Source of the DNA: Psychroflexus lacisalsi | Lineage (GTDB): Bacteria > Bacteroidota > Bacteroidia > Flavobacteriales > Flavobacteriaceae | Direction of reading: 5' to 3' | DNA: 64,000 bases | Assembly: GCF_020164495.1 (NCBI RefSeq) | Contig: NZ_JAIQYZ010000002.1 | Coordinates: 434,001 to 498,000 of the forward strand | Part shown: piece after piece, positions 1 through 8,610 of the stretch | Layout of the letters: each line of letters opens with the position of its first letter | How positions within the stretch are numbered: the first letter of the stretch is position 1 | The notes under the pieces: model-generated | What the model saw: the letters and a program-made list of their open reading frames with translations, nothing else | Database searches by the model: none | What the model was told of the DNA's origin: nothing | Translations under genes and position numbers: made by a program

Positions 1-381
1 AAATTTGGTCAACGAATCTTCATATATTCCAATGGCGCTCGCTGAAATCAAATGCTCCACTTCATGATCATGCGTTGACAAGGCTGACTTTAAAGTCATT
101 AAGCTATCGACTCTGCTGTTCAGTATCGCTTCCTTGTAAGAAGGTGTCCATCGCTTGGCTACACTGGCCCCTGCAAGATTAATGATGGTGTTCACTCCTT
201 TTAAGCTAGCGGGATCCAATTCAGAAGTTGAAGGATTCCAGTAGAAACCCTGGTAATTGGTTTTCGTTTCAATTTTGGAGCGGCTGGTGGTTAAATAATT
301 CACGTCAATTCCATTGTCATGAAAAAGCTCAACCAACTCCTGACCTACTAAGCCTGTTGCCCCTGTAATTAAAACACGCAT
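1..381 (-). CDS. TIGR01777-family NAD(P)-dependent epimerase (partial, N-terminal part)
   Basis: The 127 codons present read inward from an ATG at 381 and run off the window edge. The N-terminus has the Rossmann dinucleotide-binding signature TGATGLVGQ at about residues 6-14. It is followed by a segment (NLAGASVAKRW, then SASAIGIYE) typical of the TIGR01777/YfcH group of extended short-chain dehydrogenase-like epimerases. These proteins are about 300 residues long, so some 60% is missing. The physiological substrate of the family is not settled. The next gene on the same strand is ilvE, but a terminator-like hairpin and 370 bp of repeats separate them, so co-transcription is unlikely. Confidence 0.85.
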   Translation of the reverse strand, partial: MRVLITGATGLVGQELVELFHDNGIDVNYLTTSRSKIETKTNYQGFYWNPSTSELDPASLKGVNTIINLAGASVAKRWTPSYKEAILNSRVDSLMTLKSALSTHDHEVEHLISASAIGIYEDSLTKF

Positions 382-750
382 ACCTAAATTTTCGACTAAA
401 AATAACAAGATTGATCTAGGGCAAGTCCATGTTTAGTATGGTTTTAACTAGATGAAAGTGTGTGGTGAGCCTGCCTGCGTTTCCTTGGCAAAGGCAGGTC
501 GTGAGTAAAATTAAAAATTTTCAACTAACAACCGTCAACCGTTTACTATAACAAAAAAGCCCAATGAATTAAATCATCAGGCTCTAGTTTATTTTATTTC
601 TTGCAACCAATCACTAGTCACCAATCACATTTTACTGACACCTGAACGTAGCTTCAATACACCTCGAAGAAAGATCGAGGCAGTCAGCCACCAATCACTA
701 GTCACAATTCACTGAAAACGGTTAACCGTTAACCGTTAACCGTTTACTAA
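382..750. repeat. Repeat-rich intergenic region
   Basis: No gene is seen here. The region holds a palindromic word built on GCCTGCCT...AGGCAGG (about 472-502; related copies near 29053, 32569 and 39869). It also has low-complexity words of the 'ccaatcactagtcac' type and one minus-strand copy of the GAGTG/GTATCGA hairpin family at 648-692. Just before ilvE there is a short tandem run of the 7-mer GTTAACC (about 720-742). Confidence 0.6.
558..583 (-). terminator. Probable terminator downstream of ilvE
   Basis: Read on the minus strand, AGCC-TG-ATGA and TCAT-TG-GGCT pair around an AT-rich loop and are followed by a run of six T. It lies about 170 bp after the ilvE stop, beyond a repeat stretch, so it is the first plausible stop for that transcript. 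Confidence 0.45.
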
Positions 751-1818
751 TTAAAACGCTTTCATCGTCCATCCGTGTGGATCTTCGACTTTATTGTATT
801 GGATATCTTGTAATGCTTTTTTGAAGAAGGTACCGTAAGGCTCGTCGACTGTTGGCAAATCGTAATACGTTCCATCGTATTCAAAACCATCAACGCTTAC
901 TACTGTAGCTGCAGTTCCTGCACCGAAAATTTCTTTAAGCTCTCCGTTTTTGGCTGCATTTACAATTTCCTTAACCGATACTTTTTCAACGACAACCTCT
1001 ACCCCATTATCTTTGGCTAGTTGAATGATACTCTTACGCGTGACACCGTCCAAAATTCTGTCATTGGTTGGTGAGGTGAGTAGCTTATCCCCAACTCTAA
1101 AGAAGATGTTCATAGTTCCAGCTTCCTCCAGGTATTCGTGAGAACTGGCATCCGTCCAAATGATTTGGTCAAGCCCTTTAGCTTTAGCTAATTTGGTTGG
1201 GTAAAACTGAGCGCCGTAATTACCAGCTGCCTTAGCAAAACCAACGCCACCATCGGCTGCCCTGCTGTATTCCTGTGCAAAAATCACTTTGATGGGCTTG
1301 TTGTAGTAGGCCTGTGCTGGACAGGTGATGATCATGAATCTATAGCGATCTGACTCTGAAGCAGACACCCCATTTTCTGTAGCGATGACAAAAGGACGTA
1401 AGTAAAGTGAATTACCTTCACCTTTCTTCACCCAATCTTTATCGAGTTCCAGTAAGGTCTTTAAAGATTCAAAAAAGTAATCCTTTGGAAACTCAGGAAT
1501 AGCCATACGTTTAGAGGACTTATTGATACGCTCAAAATTTTGTTCGGGTCTAAACAACCAAACCTGTTCGTTTTCATCTTTAAAGGCTTTCATCCCTTCA
1601 AAAACCGCCTGACCGTAATGAAACACTTTAGCGGAAGGCTCAAATTCCATCGGTCCGTAAGGAACAATTTTGGGCGTTTGCCATTTGCCATCGATGTAAT
1701 CACAATACATCATATGATCTGCATTGACTTTTCCAAATTTAAGATTACTAAAATCTACTTGATCAATTTTAGACTGTTTAGTTTTAGTAATGTCGAGTTG
1801 TATATCGGTGTTATTCAT
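751..1818 (-). CDS. ilvE: Branched-chain-amino-acid aminotransferase
   Basis: This 355-residue protein is a class IV PLP-dependent aminotransferase. It performs the last step of Leu/Ile/Val synthesis and the first step of their degradation, using 2-oxoglutarate/glutamate. The PLP lysine is probably K196 in FAKAAGNYG. The conserved EEAGTMN motif follows at about 231-237, and the substrate-side RPF motif is at about 141-143. The length fits the eukaryote-like (type II) BCAT group common in Bacteroidota. The ATG at 1818 sits 17 bases after a TACATTTG promoter word, which supports this start. The gene appears monocistronic: it is divergent from the DUF4920 lipoprotein and followed by repeats and a terminator. 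Confidence 0.95.
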   Translation of the reverse strand: MNNTDIQLDITKTKQSKIDQVDFSNLKFGKVNADHMMYCDYIDGKWQTPKIVPYGPMEFEPSAKVFHYGQAVFEGMKAFKDENEQVWLFRPEQNFERINKSSKRMAIPEFPKDYFFESLKTLLELDKDWVKKGEGNSLYLRPFVIATENGVSASESDRYRFMIITCPAQAYYNKPIKVIFAQEYSRAADGGVGFAKAAGNYGAQFYPTKLAKAKGLDQIIWTDASSHEYLEEAGTMNIFFRVGDKLLTSPTNDRILDGVTRKSIIQLAKDNGVEVVVEKVSVKEIVNAAKNGELKEIFGAGTAATVVSVDGFEYDGTYYDLPTVDEPYGTFFKKALQDIQYNKVEDPHGWTMKAF

Positions 1819-1835
1819 TATAATTGGTATTTTTG

Positions 1836-1843
1836 CAAATGTA
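1836..1843 (-). promoter_or_regulatory. Bacteroidota -7 promoter element for ilvE
   Basis: The minus strand reads TACATTTG, an exact match to TAnnTTTG, leaving a leader of roughly 12-17 nt before the ilvE ATG. No clear TTTG -33 box is seen. Confidence 0.5.
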
Positions 1844-1877
1844 CTAAATTTTAATAAGGTTAATTCAGGAAGATTCC

Positions 1878-1885
1878 TAACTTTG
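1878..1885 (+). promoter_or_regulatory. Bacteroidota -7 promoter element for the DUF4920 gene
   Basis: TAACTTTG matches TAnnTTTG, 34 bp before the ATG at 1920. It is back to back with the ilvE promoter. The -33 box is not obvious. Confidence 0.4.
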
Positions 1886-1919
1886 TTGTTATTCTTATTA
1901 TAAATTTTTAATTATTATC

Positions 1920-2444
1920 ATGAAAAAGCTGCTTTTATTACCAATATTATTGATGTTTTTGGCTTGTGGTTCAAAAGAAACTAAGCAAGAAAAAGAGACG
2001 GTGACAGATGATACATCAGAGGAAAAAGAATTGAGCATGACCACTGACTCTCAGTTTGGTGAAGCCTTTTCTTCTGCTGAAGTCAAAGCGGATAGCGAAA
2101 TGCTGGCCATGTACCAGGATTTATCTCTCGGAGACACGATTCAAGTTCAATTTCAATCTGAAGTGGAAAGTGTTTGCGCGAAAAAAGGCTGTTGGATGAA
2201 ATTAGACCTCCCCGAAGACATGAATGTGCATGTGACTTTTAAAGATTACGGTTTCTTTGTTCCAAAAGACAGTAAAGGCCATGAGATGGTTGTAGAAGGA
2301 AGAGCATTTATTGAAGAAACGGATGTGGAAACGCTAAAGCATTATGCCGAAGACGCTGGTAAAAGCAAAGAAGATATTGCAGCAATCACCTCCCCTAAAT
2401 TGAATTATAGATTTATAGCTGAAGGCGCTAAAACGGTTAAATAG
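1920..2444 (+). CDS. DUF4920 domain lipoprotein
   Basis: The 174-residue protein begins with a short hydrophobic signal and a lipobox ending at Cys16 (FLAC), so it is predicted to be lipid-anchored. Residues about 40-170 form the DUF4920 domain. This domain has a small-barrel character with the conserved SVCAKKGCWMKL cysteine pair and the GYFFVPKDSKG-like segment (here GFFVPKDSKG). The family is common in Flavobacteriia and its function is unknown. The paired cysteines suggest metal or redox chemistry, but that is inference. It has its own promoter word and no operon partner: only repeats follow. Confidence 0.85.
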   Translation: MKKLLLLPILLMFLACGSKETKQEKETVTDDTSEEKELSMTTDSQFGEAFSSAEVKADSEMLAMYQDLSLGDTIQVQFQSEVESVCAKKGCWMKLDLPEDMNVHVTFKDYGFFVPKDSKGHEMVVEGRAFIEETDVETLKHYAEDAGKSKEDIAAITSPKLNYRFIAEGAKTVK

Positions 2445-3432
2445 TTGATTTTTATTCCGTGCAAGGCGATAGCCGCGATACGGAATCTGTTTAGGTGGTG
2501 TACAAAGGTTGAATACTTGGTGTCGCTTCGAGTTCTTGCAATTGTCATCTCGAGGGAAACGCAGTGACGAGAGATCTCTGTCCACCATTTCACAGTCACC
2601 AGTTCACAGCCACCGGTTCACCCTTGTCATTCCGTGCAAGCGATAGCGCGATGCGGAATCTTTTTAAGTGTGTCTCATTATTTAAACTTTAGATATAATT
2701 AGTGTTTTCATTCATTTTTTCCATTGATGAAAAAACGAACCAAAAAAATCTAGGCTTATTTTTATGTCTTTGAAAACTACAAAAGCGGTTCCCCCACGCA
2801 AAGCAAACCGTTTCACTAGTGCTTTGCTCCTTTATCCTTTCTTCACCACTTTTTTGTTTTCTAACCTCCATAAAAAGTAGGCCGTTTTCTAACTATCAAG
2901 TGACCATTTTCATAAAAATTTGACTTGTCAATTTTGAAATTTTAAATATGAAATCTGTTCCTCCATTATACTACTACACCACTATACTAACCAACCACAC
3001 ACCACTCAAGACTCACCACTCACTACTACACCATTATACTACTACACCACTATACTAACCCACCACTCACCATTCACTATTACACCATTATACTACTACA
3101 CCACTATACTAATACACCATTATACTAACCACTAATAAGCTCCCTTAGGTTTAATCGAGTTCTCGATACAATGGCTTTGGTCTATCGCCACAAATCCATC
3201 ACTCGAACTGACGTTTAAATGTGGCTTCGATACAATTTTTCAAAAGAAAAATCACTCAGCCACCGGTTCACCAGTTTACCAGTCCACAGTTATCAGTTGC
3301 CAGTCAACCAGTCTACCACAGACTGACAACAGACAACAGACAACGGAGAACACACAACTCACCTCTCACAACTCACTACTACACAACTACACCACTATAC
3401 TAATCCACTACTCACCACTCACCACTCACCTC
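2445..3432. repeat. Repeat-rich intergenic region (no convincing gene)
   Basis: It contains two copies of a CCGTGC...GCGATAGCGCGATGCGG hairpin word (about 2457-2489 and 2632-2663) and a TCTCGAGGGAAACGCAGTGACGAGAGA hairpin at about 2536-2577. There is also a segment at 2716-2765 whose reverse complement resembles 29562-29611. Low-complexity runs of 'actactacaccactatac' type occupy about 2960-3130 and 3360-3440. Two minus-strand copies of the GAGTG/GTATCGA hairpin family lie at 3158-3209 and 3221-3263. Short open frames here follow the repeats and look non-genic. Confidence 0.6.
3158..3263 (-). repeat. Two adjacent GAGTG/GTATCGA hairpin elements
   Basis: Minus-strand copy 1 (3158-3209) has outer stem AGTTC/GAACT. 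Copy 2 (3221-3263) has outer stem GTGGCT/AGCCAC and inner stem ATTTTTC/GAAAAAT. Both keep GAGTG on the 5' side and GTATCGA on the 3' side. Confidence 0.65.
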
Positions 3433-4482
3433 TCACAACTCACGACTCACTACTTCAAACCACTGATGCTTCACCACTTCCCAATCGAAGTGCTCGACTT
3501 TTTTACGGCCTTGAAGGGAGAGCTGCTGAGCTAAACTTGGATCATCCAACAGACGGATAATCGCTTGAGTGAATTCGTCTACATGTCCAGGGGATACCAA
3601 CAAAGCTTCTTTTTCATGATCTAGGAGATAAGGCAGTCCACCCACATTGGTGGAGACCACAGGTAAGCCTAAGGCCATGGCTTCGATCACGCTTACGGGA
3701 GTGTTGTCGACATTGGTAGTATTAATAAACACATCAAAGTCTTGGGCGTACTGAAGCCAGTCTTCCTTTTTCATTCCTCCAGTAAAAGTCACTGGTAATT
3801 TATGTTCTTTGGCAAAGGCTTTACACTCCTCTATGGAATCATCTTTAAAAGGGCCTACCATACTGAGCTTCACCTTTGGATAAGTGAACCGCAACTCTTT
3901 TAAAACCTGAAGCGCTAAGAGAGGATTATATAAGTGGGCAAAAGACCGAACCCATAAGAGGTGGGGTTGGAGCTCTTGGCGTTTTTTAAAGGTATACAGA
4001 TCGAGCTTGATAGTATTGGGGATATAGGTAAGGTTGGTGTAGCCTGCATTTTTAAATTCGTGTAACAAATAAGCAGAGGGCGCTACATTGACTTTCGCGT
4101 TCCCAAATAGCTTTTGGCAAAGCTGAGGATCACTTTTAAGCCGTTTGGGGAGATCACCGCCATGTAAAATAGGGATATAATCTAACTTTAAAAAAAAAGC
4201 CAATCGACTACTGATATAAGCAAACCAAAAAGCGGAAGTGCTATACGTGTCTATGAGTAAAACATCAGTTTTTGAAGCTTGAATTATCACTTGACCAAGC
4301 ATCACCAGCAACCTCAAGACCGGATTCGTTTGACTTGATGCTGAAACAACTTTATAGCCATCACTCTCAAACTGGCTAGACAGATACTCTATGGTTGAGG
4401 TGTTTTTCCCTTTACGGGAGAGCTTGTTGCCGAGATAAAGCAGTCGTTTTGGGTTTGGTTTTGGGTCGTTTTTGTTTCGCAT
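3433..4482 (-). CDS. Glycosyltransferase family 4 (GT-B)
   Basis: About 349 residues from the ATG at 4482. A start at 4509 is also open but adds nine residues (MALPSYLFI) atypical of the family and lengthens the overlap with the upstream gene. The C-terminal half has the GT4 donor-binding region: SVIEAMALGLPVVST, then a GG-containing turn (NVGGLPYL). Retaining GT-B enzymes of this kind transfer a sugar from a nucleotide donor during surface-glycan assembly, at the cytoplasmic face of the inner membrane. It is the last gene of the polysaccharide cluster. It overlaps the ligase-like gene by 71 bp, implying translational coupling. The sugar specificity cannot be read from sequence. Confidence 0.85.
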   Translation of the reverse strand: MRNKNDPKPNPKRLLYLGNKLSRKGKNTSTIEYLSSQFESDGYKVVSASSQTNPVLRLLVMLGQVIIQASKTDVLLIDTYSTSAFWFAYISSRLAFFLKLDYIPILHGGDLPKRLKSDPQLCQKLFGNAKVNVAPSAYLLHEFKNAGYTNLTYIPNTIKLDLYTFKKRQELQPHLLWVRSFAHLYNPLLALQVLKELRFTYPKVKLSMVGPFKDDSIEECKAFAKEHKLPVTFTGGMKKEDWLQYAQDFDVFINTTNVDNTPVSVIEAMALGLPVVSTNVGGLPYLLDHEKEALLVSPGHVDEFTQAIIRLLDDPSLAQQLSLQGRKKVEHFDWEVVKHQWFEVVSREL

Positions 4483-5803
4483 AATGAACAGATAAGAGGG
4501 CAAAGCCATACATAAATCCAGGAAGTGCTACTCGCATCGCAGAATGGTTGATGGTTAAAAACCAAAAGGCAACAAAGGGCAACATCAATAAATTTCTATT
4601 TTTCGATAATAAAAAGCCAAGCGGAATCAACAAAAGAATAAGAAGGGCGAAGATCCCTAAAACACCATGCTCCGCCATCATCCTAGAGACTTCATTATGA
4701 CTTGCGGCAAGTTCTCCATCTAGCTCAAATCTAAAAAACTTTCCCATCCCAACCCCTGCACCTAAAAAGGGATCTTCAAAAAAAGCCATTAGCTCTTCAC
4801 TAATGATTTCTGCTCGGCCAGTGGTGATGTCTTTATCTTCTCCTCTTGCATTTTGACCAGCATAGCGGTTATAAATTAATCCTCCTGTCACCGCCATCGC
4901 AGTTCCCCAAAGCAGGAACCCTCCTACCCCAAGCCCTATTAGCTTTACTGTGGCTTTTGCTTTTTTGGCTAAAGGCGCCCAATTGATATAAAGCACCGTA
5001 AAAACAGCCATCATCACGATGGCGGTTATAAAACCACCGCGGGAAAAAGTGAGTAAACACCGATAAGTCAACAGACCTAAAAGACCTATATTAATAAAGT
5101 TTAACAAATTATTTTTATAGGGGATCAGAAACCGGATGAAGGCTAGAAACATTCCTAAGCCTAGAATCGTGGCCACTTGGTTTCCACTATATCCTCCTGA
5201 AGCTGCTTGGTTGGACTCGGTGGTAAACACGATATTCTCTAAAGCAGGCGCATATAAAATAATATACACCACCATGCTTAACACAGGAAGCATCATGACA
5301 TCAACCACCTTTAACAAGGTTTTAAATTTGATTTCCCGCTGGTAACAAAAAAGGGCTGTCGCGAATAAGGACAAGGGGCCGGAAAGATTAAATAAGACCG
5401 TTTTTCGAAAGCTCTCATCAAAATAATCAAAATTGAGGTATCCAACCACGACACCAGGTAATAGCAAGAACAAAAAAGCTAGCACAGGCCAAGCTTTCAA
5501 TTTAAAGCCCTCGAAAAACATCCCTAAAAGCATGAAGAAGATGACTAAATATTTGCCCAATTCCCAAAACGGCATCGCTTTAGACATTCTTAAAAAAACT
5601 TCAGCGGCTGCGATATAGGCTGCAGCACCTAAAGCATGATAGGTTTTATCGGTCCGTTTTATGATTTGAAAAACAAAATACACCACGATTGATAGTAAAT
5701 AAACCTGAGCTAAAACTCGGAATTTACTTACCAAAATACCTATCCCCACGTGAAGGAGTAAGCGCTGAAGATATAAAGTGGTGTCTTTATCTAAGCCGAA
5801 CAT
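4412..5803 (-). CDS. O-antigen ligase/polymerase family membrane protein
   Basis: The 463 residues contain about 10-11 hydrophobic segments and one large periplasmic loop. The loop carries the Wzy_C-type sequence GAGVGMGKFF and then ASHNEVSRMMAEHG, the loop His-containing motif shared by WaaL ligases and Wzy polymerases. The cluster exports glycan through an ABC transporter rather than Wzx. A WaaL-like ligase role, joining the finished glycan to a lipid acceptor, is therefore more likely than Wzy polymerisation. That choice is inference from context. It overlaps both neighbours (16 bp upstream, 71 bp downstream). The last 20 residues are basic and lie within the downstream overlap. Confidence 0.8.
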   Translation of the reverse strand: MFGLDKDTTLYLQRLLLHVGIGILVSKFRVLAQVYLLSIVVYFVFQIIKRTDKTYHALGAAAYIAAAEVFLRMSKAMPFWELGKYLVIFFMLLGMFFEGFKLKAWPVLAFLFLLLPGVVVGYLNFDYFDESFRKTVLFNLSGPLSLFATALFCYQREIKFKTLLKVVDVMMLPVLSMVVYIILYAPALENIVFTTESNQAASGGYSGNQVATILGLGMFLAFIRFLIPYKNNLLNFINIGLLGLLTYRCLLTFSRGGFITAIVMMAVFTVLYINWAPLAKKAKATVKLIGLGVGGFLLWGTAMAVTGGLIYNRYAGQNARGEDKDITTGRAEIISEELMAFFEDPFLGAGVGMGKFFRFELDGELAASHNEVSRMMAEHGVLGIFALLILLLIPLGFLLSKNRNLLMLPFVAFWFLTINHSAMRVALPGFMYGFALLSVHYAKQKRPKTKPKTTALSRQQALP

Positions 5804-6929
5804 GAATGATTTTTTCGTTTATCGCTTGGGTGTAATACTCGTAAGTAAAACGCTGAGCAAAGGTATAATTTTTAAGTCTAAGGCTTTTGAGTTCCAAAGC
5901 TGTTAATTGGTATAAGCGCTGTAAACTATCCACTAACGCATCAGGAGTCAACTGATCTAATAAATAGCCATTCTCCCCATCGGTAATATAGTCTTCCAAA
6001 CAAGACACTTTAGAGACGATAGGCACGCATCCATAAGCCATGGCTTCGCCCACCACTTTCGGAAATCCCTCAGATTTAGAAGGCAGTAAAAGCGCGTGAG
6101 ATTCACTTAAAAGCTGATGTACTTTTGGTTTGGGTAAAAACCCATGAAATTGAATCGGTGTCTCTATCTCTGAAGCCATCTGTTCGTAGGCTTTACGATC
6201 GGGGCCATCTCCTATAAAATGTAAAATTTTAATAGGAATAGAGGTTTTCATTAGGCTTAAAGTTTCTAAAATAAGAGGTACTCCTTTATGGGCGTTTAAA
6301 GCCCCGACGAAACACAGCGTCCACCCTTCCTCTTTCGAATCTGGTTTTATAGTTAGCGCTGGCTTGGCTTCAACATAATTCTCTTTGGTAAAACAAGGGT
6401 TATCGAAAGGTAGGAATTGCGGCCTGTCTTCCCAGTTTCCGTTATAAGTCACTTGAGTCTCAGGCTCTAGGTGCTTTAGAAGCCATCGCTTTTGGAGTTG
6501 ATTTCCTAAGGGCATCTGTGGATCTACCCAATTACCCGCATATTTCACCCAATACGGTTTTGCATTCACCCATTTCAAATACGGCAAAACATACAACCCC
6601 ATTCCTGTTGGAGCTCGAAATTGAATGATATCTGCTCGTTTAAGGGCCTTATGGATTTGCCTTAAGTTAGATAAAGCTGACCAAGCAATACTAAGTTTCT
6701 TTACCCCTTTTCCTCCGGAAGGCATTAAAGGTATAAATTCAATTTGAGTTGTATTTGCATAGGCTAGGCTACTTGGGGGAGGATTGCCTTTATGCAAAGG
6801 AGCAATATGAATAATGCGATCGGCAATGTCCAGCAAATGATTGATCTCCATCACTGTAGAACCCCATGCCAAAAGAGTTCCTTCGGCATCCAAGTAATGT
6901 TCCGTATGAGAGATAATGCAGAGGGTCAT
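5787..6929 (-). CDS. Glycosyltransferase family 4 (GT-B)
   Basis: About 380 residues from the ATG at 6929, where the typical N-terminal strand MTLCIISHTEHY begins. An in-frame GTG at 6959 would add ten residues encoded by repeat-border sequence and is less likely. The donor-binding half has LCFVGALNAHKG, GDGPDR and SKSEGFPKVVGEAMAYG, all GT4 landmarks. The substrate is unknown. Upstream is a repeat array rather than a coding neighbour, so this gene and the next two may form a separate transcript from the rest of the cluster. Confidence 0.85.
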   Translation of the reverse strand: MTLCIISHTEHYLDAEGTLLAWGSTVMEINHLLDIADRIIHIAPLHKGNPPPSSLAYANTTQIEFIPLMPSGGKGVKKLSIAWSALSNLRQIHKALKRADIIQFRAPTGMGLYVLPYLKWVNAKPYWVKYAGNWVDPQMPLGNQLQKRWLLKHLEPETQVTYNGNWEDRPQFLPFDNPCFTKENYVEAKPALTIKPDSKEEGWTLCFVGALNAHKGVPLILETLSLMKTSIPIKILHFIGDGPDRKAYEQMASEIETPIQFHGFLPKPKVHQLLSESHALLLPSKSEGFPKVVGEAMAYGCVPIVSKVSCLEDYITDGENGYLLDQLTPDALVDSLQRLYQLTALELKSLRLKNYTFAQRFTYEYYTQAINEKIIHVRLR

Positions 6930-7489
6930 TTTTTTATTTATCAGGCGAGACTTTGTCACTATTCGTGTATTCGTTTATTCGAGTATTCGTGTATTCGTGT
7001 ATTCGTGTATTCGTGTATTCGTGTATTCGGCGAGACTTCGTCTCTAATGGTGTATTCGTTATTTCGTGTACTTGTCATATCGAGTGGTTTTTACTTTGCT
7101 TTTTTGAAGCTAAATAAAAATTGTATCGAGATACCGATTATTCTATTATACGATTATACGACTATTCGTCCTTTCGTGTATTCGGCGAGACTTCGTCTCT
7201 AATGGTATATTCGAGTATTCGTGTATTCGCCACTTTGTTTTTACTATTTTCCGATTATTCTATTATACGACTATTCGTCCTTTCGTGTATTCGTGTATTC
7301 GGCGAGACTTCGTCTCTAATGGTGTATTCGTTATTTCGTGTACCTGTCATATCGAGTGGTTTTTATTTTGCTTTTTCATAGCTAAATAAAAATTGTATCG
7401 AGATATAGTCAGTACTTTTTCCGACTATACAATTATACTACTATACGACTACACTTTTATACGACTAATAATTGTTTCGTGATTTAAAT
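6930..7489. repeat. Low-complexity array of the 8-mer GTATTCGT and related words, with two hairpin elements
   Basis: The 8-bp unit GTATTCGT recurs in tandem. It is interspersed with the hairpin word GCGAGACTTCGTCTC (about 7030, 7188, 7304) and with ATACGACTATTC-type words. Two copies of the GAGTG/GTATCGA hairpin lie at 7078-7133 and 7350-7405 (outer stem TATC/GATA). The 8-mer has no stop in any frame, which creates long spurious open frames. No gene is supported. Confidence 0.75.
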
Positions 7490-7846
7490 CTAATATTTGG
7501 TTTTGACATATTTTTTATAGCCTGAAAGTAATTTTCTAGTTTTCTCAAGCATTTCAAATACTTCTTCAATTGACTTGTCATCTAAATAATTCAGATTTTT
7601 TGCGATTATAATTTGGGTATCTAGTTCAGCGGCGGAACCAATAGAATAACCTACAAATTGATGTAGCTCTTTCCAACTATTTCTACCACTCCCTTCAGCA
7701 ATATTAGAGGGAATTGAAACAGCAGATCTTCTAATCTGGCTCGTCAGTCCAAAGTTCTCAGATTTGGGAAAGGCTTCTGTAAGCTTATACACAAGAGTGA
7801 CTAACTCCATAGATACCTTCCAAACATCTAATTCTTTATGGTTCAT
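7490..7846 (-). CDS. Four-helix-bundle protein (S23/IVS-type, TIGR02436)
   Basis: The 118-residue all-helical protein starts MNHKELDVWKVSMEL. It contains the family hallmarks LTSQIRRSAVSIPSNIAEG at about 48-66 and a helical tail ending KKLSGY-like (KLLSGYKKY). The family includes proteins encoded in 23S rRNA intervening sequences and is distantly related to Avd of diversity-generating retroelements. No rRNA or reverse transcriptase is nearby. The molecular function is unknown. The gene is wedged between repeat arrays: the 8-mer array begins about 5 bp before its ATG and resumes shortly after its stop. It is therefore an island of coding sequence within low-complexity DNA, inside a glycosyltransferase cluster. 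Confidence 0.85.
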   Translation of the reverse strand: MNHKELDVWKVSMELVTLVYKLTEAFPKSENFGLTSQIRRSAVSIPSNIAEGSGRNSWKELHQFVGYSIGSAAELDTQIIIAKNLNYLDDKSIEEVFEMLEKTRKLLSGYKKYVKTKY

Positions 7847-8610
7847 GTTTTATTCGTGTATTCGTGTATTCGTGTATTCGTGTATTCGTGTATTCGTGTA
7901 TTCGTGTATTCGGCGAGACTTCGTCTCTAATGGTGTATTCGTTATTTCGTGTATTCGTGTATTCGTGTATTCGGCGAGACTTCGTCTCTAATGGTGTATT
8001 CGTGTATTCGTGTATTCGTGTATTCGGCGAGACTTCGTCTCTAATGGTATATTCGTTATTTCGTGTACTTGTCATATCGAGTGGTTTTTATTTTGCTTTT
8101 TTATAGCTAAATAAAAATTGTATCGAGATATATTCAGTACTTTTTCCTACTATACTACTATTCGTCCTTTCGTGTATTCGTGTATTCGGCGAGACTTCGT
8201 CTCTAATGGTGTATTCGTTATTTCGTGTACCTGTCATATCGAGTGGTTTTTACTTTGCTTATTCGAAGCTAATTAAAAATTGTATCGAGATACCGATTAT
8301 ACTACTATACGACTATACTACTATTCGTCCTTTCGTGTATTCGTGTATTCGTCCTTTCGTGTATTGGTATATTCGAGTATTAGTGTATTCGCCATTTTGT
8401 TTTTACTATTTTCCGATTATACGACTATACTACTATTCTATTATACGACTATTCGTTGTTTCGTGTATTGGTAAATTCGAGTATTAGTGTATTCGCCATT
8501 TTGTTTTTACTATTTTCCGATTATACAATTATACGACTATACTACTATTCGATTAGACGACTATACTATTATACGACTATTCGTTTTATCCATTCAAAAT
8601 TAAAATTTAT
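7847..8610. repeat. Low-complexity array of GTATTCGT with two hairpin elements
   Basis: About seven perfect tandem GTATTCGT units lie at 7853-7911. They are followed by four GCGAGACTTCGTCTC hairpin words (about 7913, 7976, 8029, 8188) and by ATTATACGACTATAC words up to 8585. Hairpin elements of the GAGTG/GTATCGA family occur at 8075-8130 and 8237-8292, with a TATC/GATA outer stem. There is no supported gene. Confidence 0.75.

Noticed and set aside
2334-2871. Minus-strand open frames after the DUF4920 gene
   Set aside because: They overlap the real gene or dispersed repeats and show no domain or start signal.
4412-5803. Wzy polymerase with a Wzx/Wzy pathway
   Set aside because: No Wzx flippase or Wzz/Wzc is present while Wzm- and Wzt-type genes are, so a ligase role fits better; polymerase is not excluded.
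7490-7846. Diversity-generating retroelement (Avd-like four-helix bundle)
   Set aside because: No reverse transcriptase, template or variable repeat pair is present nearby; the protein is better placed in the stand-alone S23-like group.
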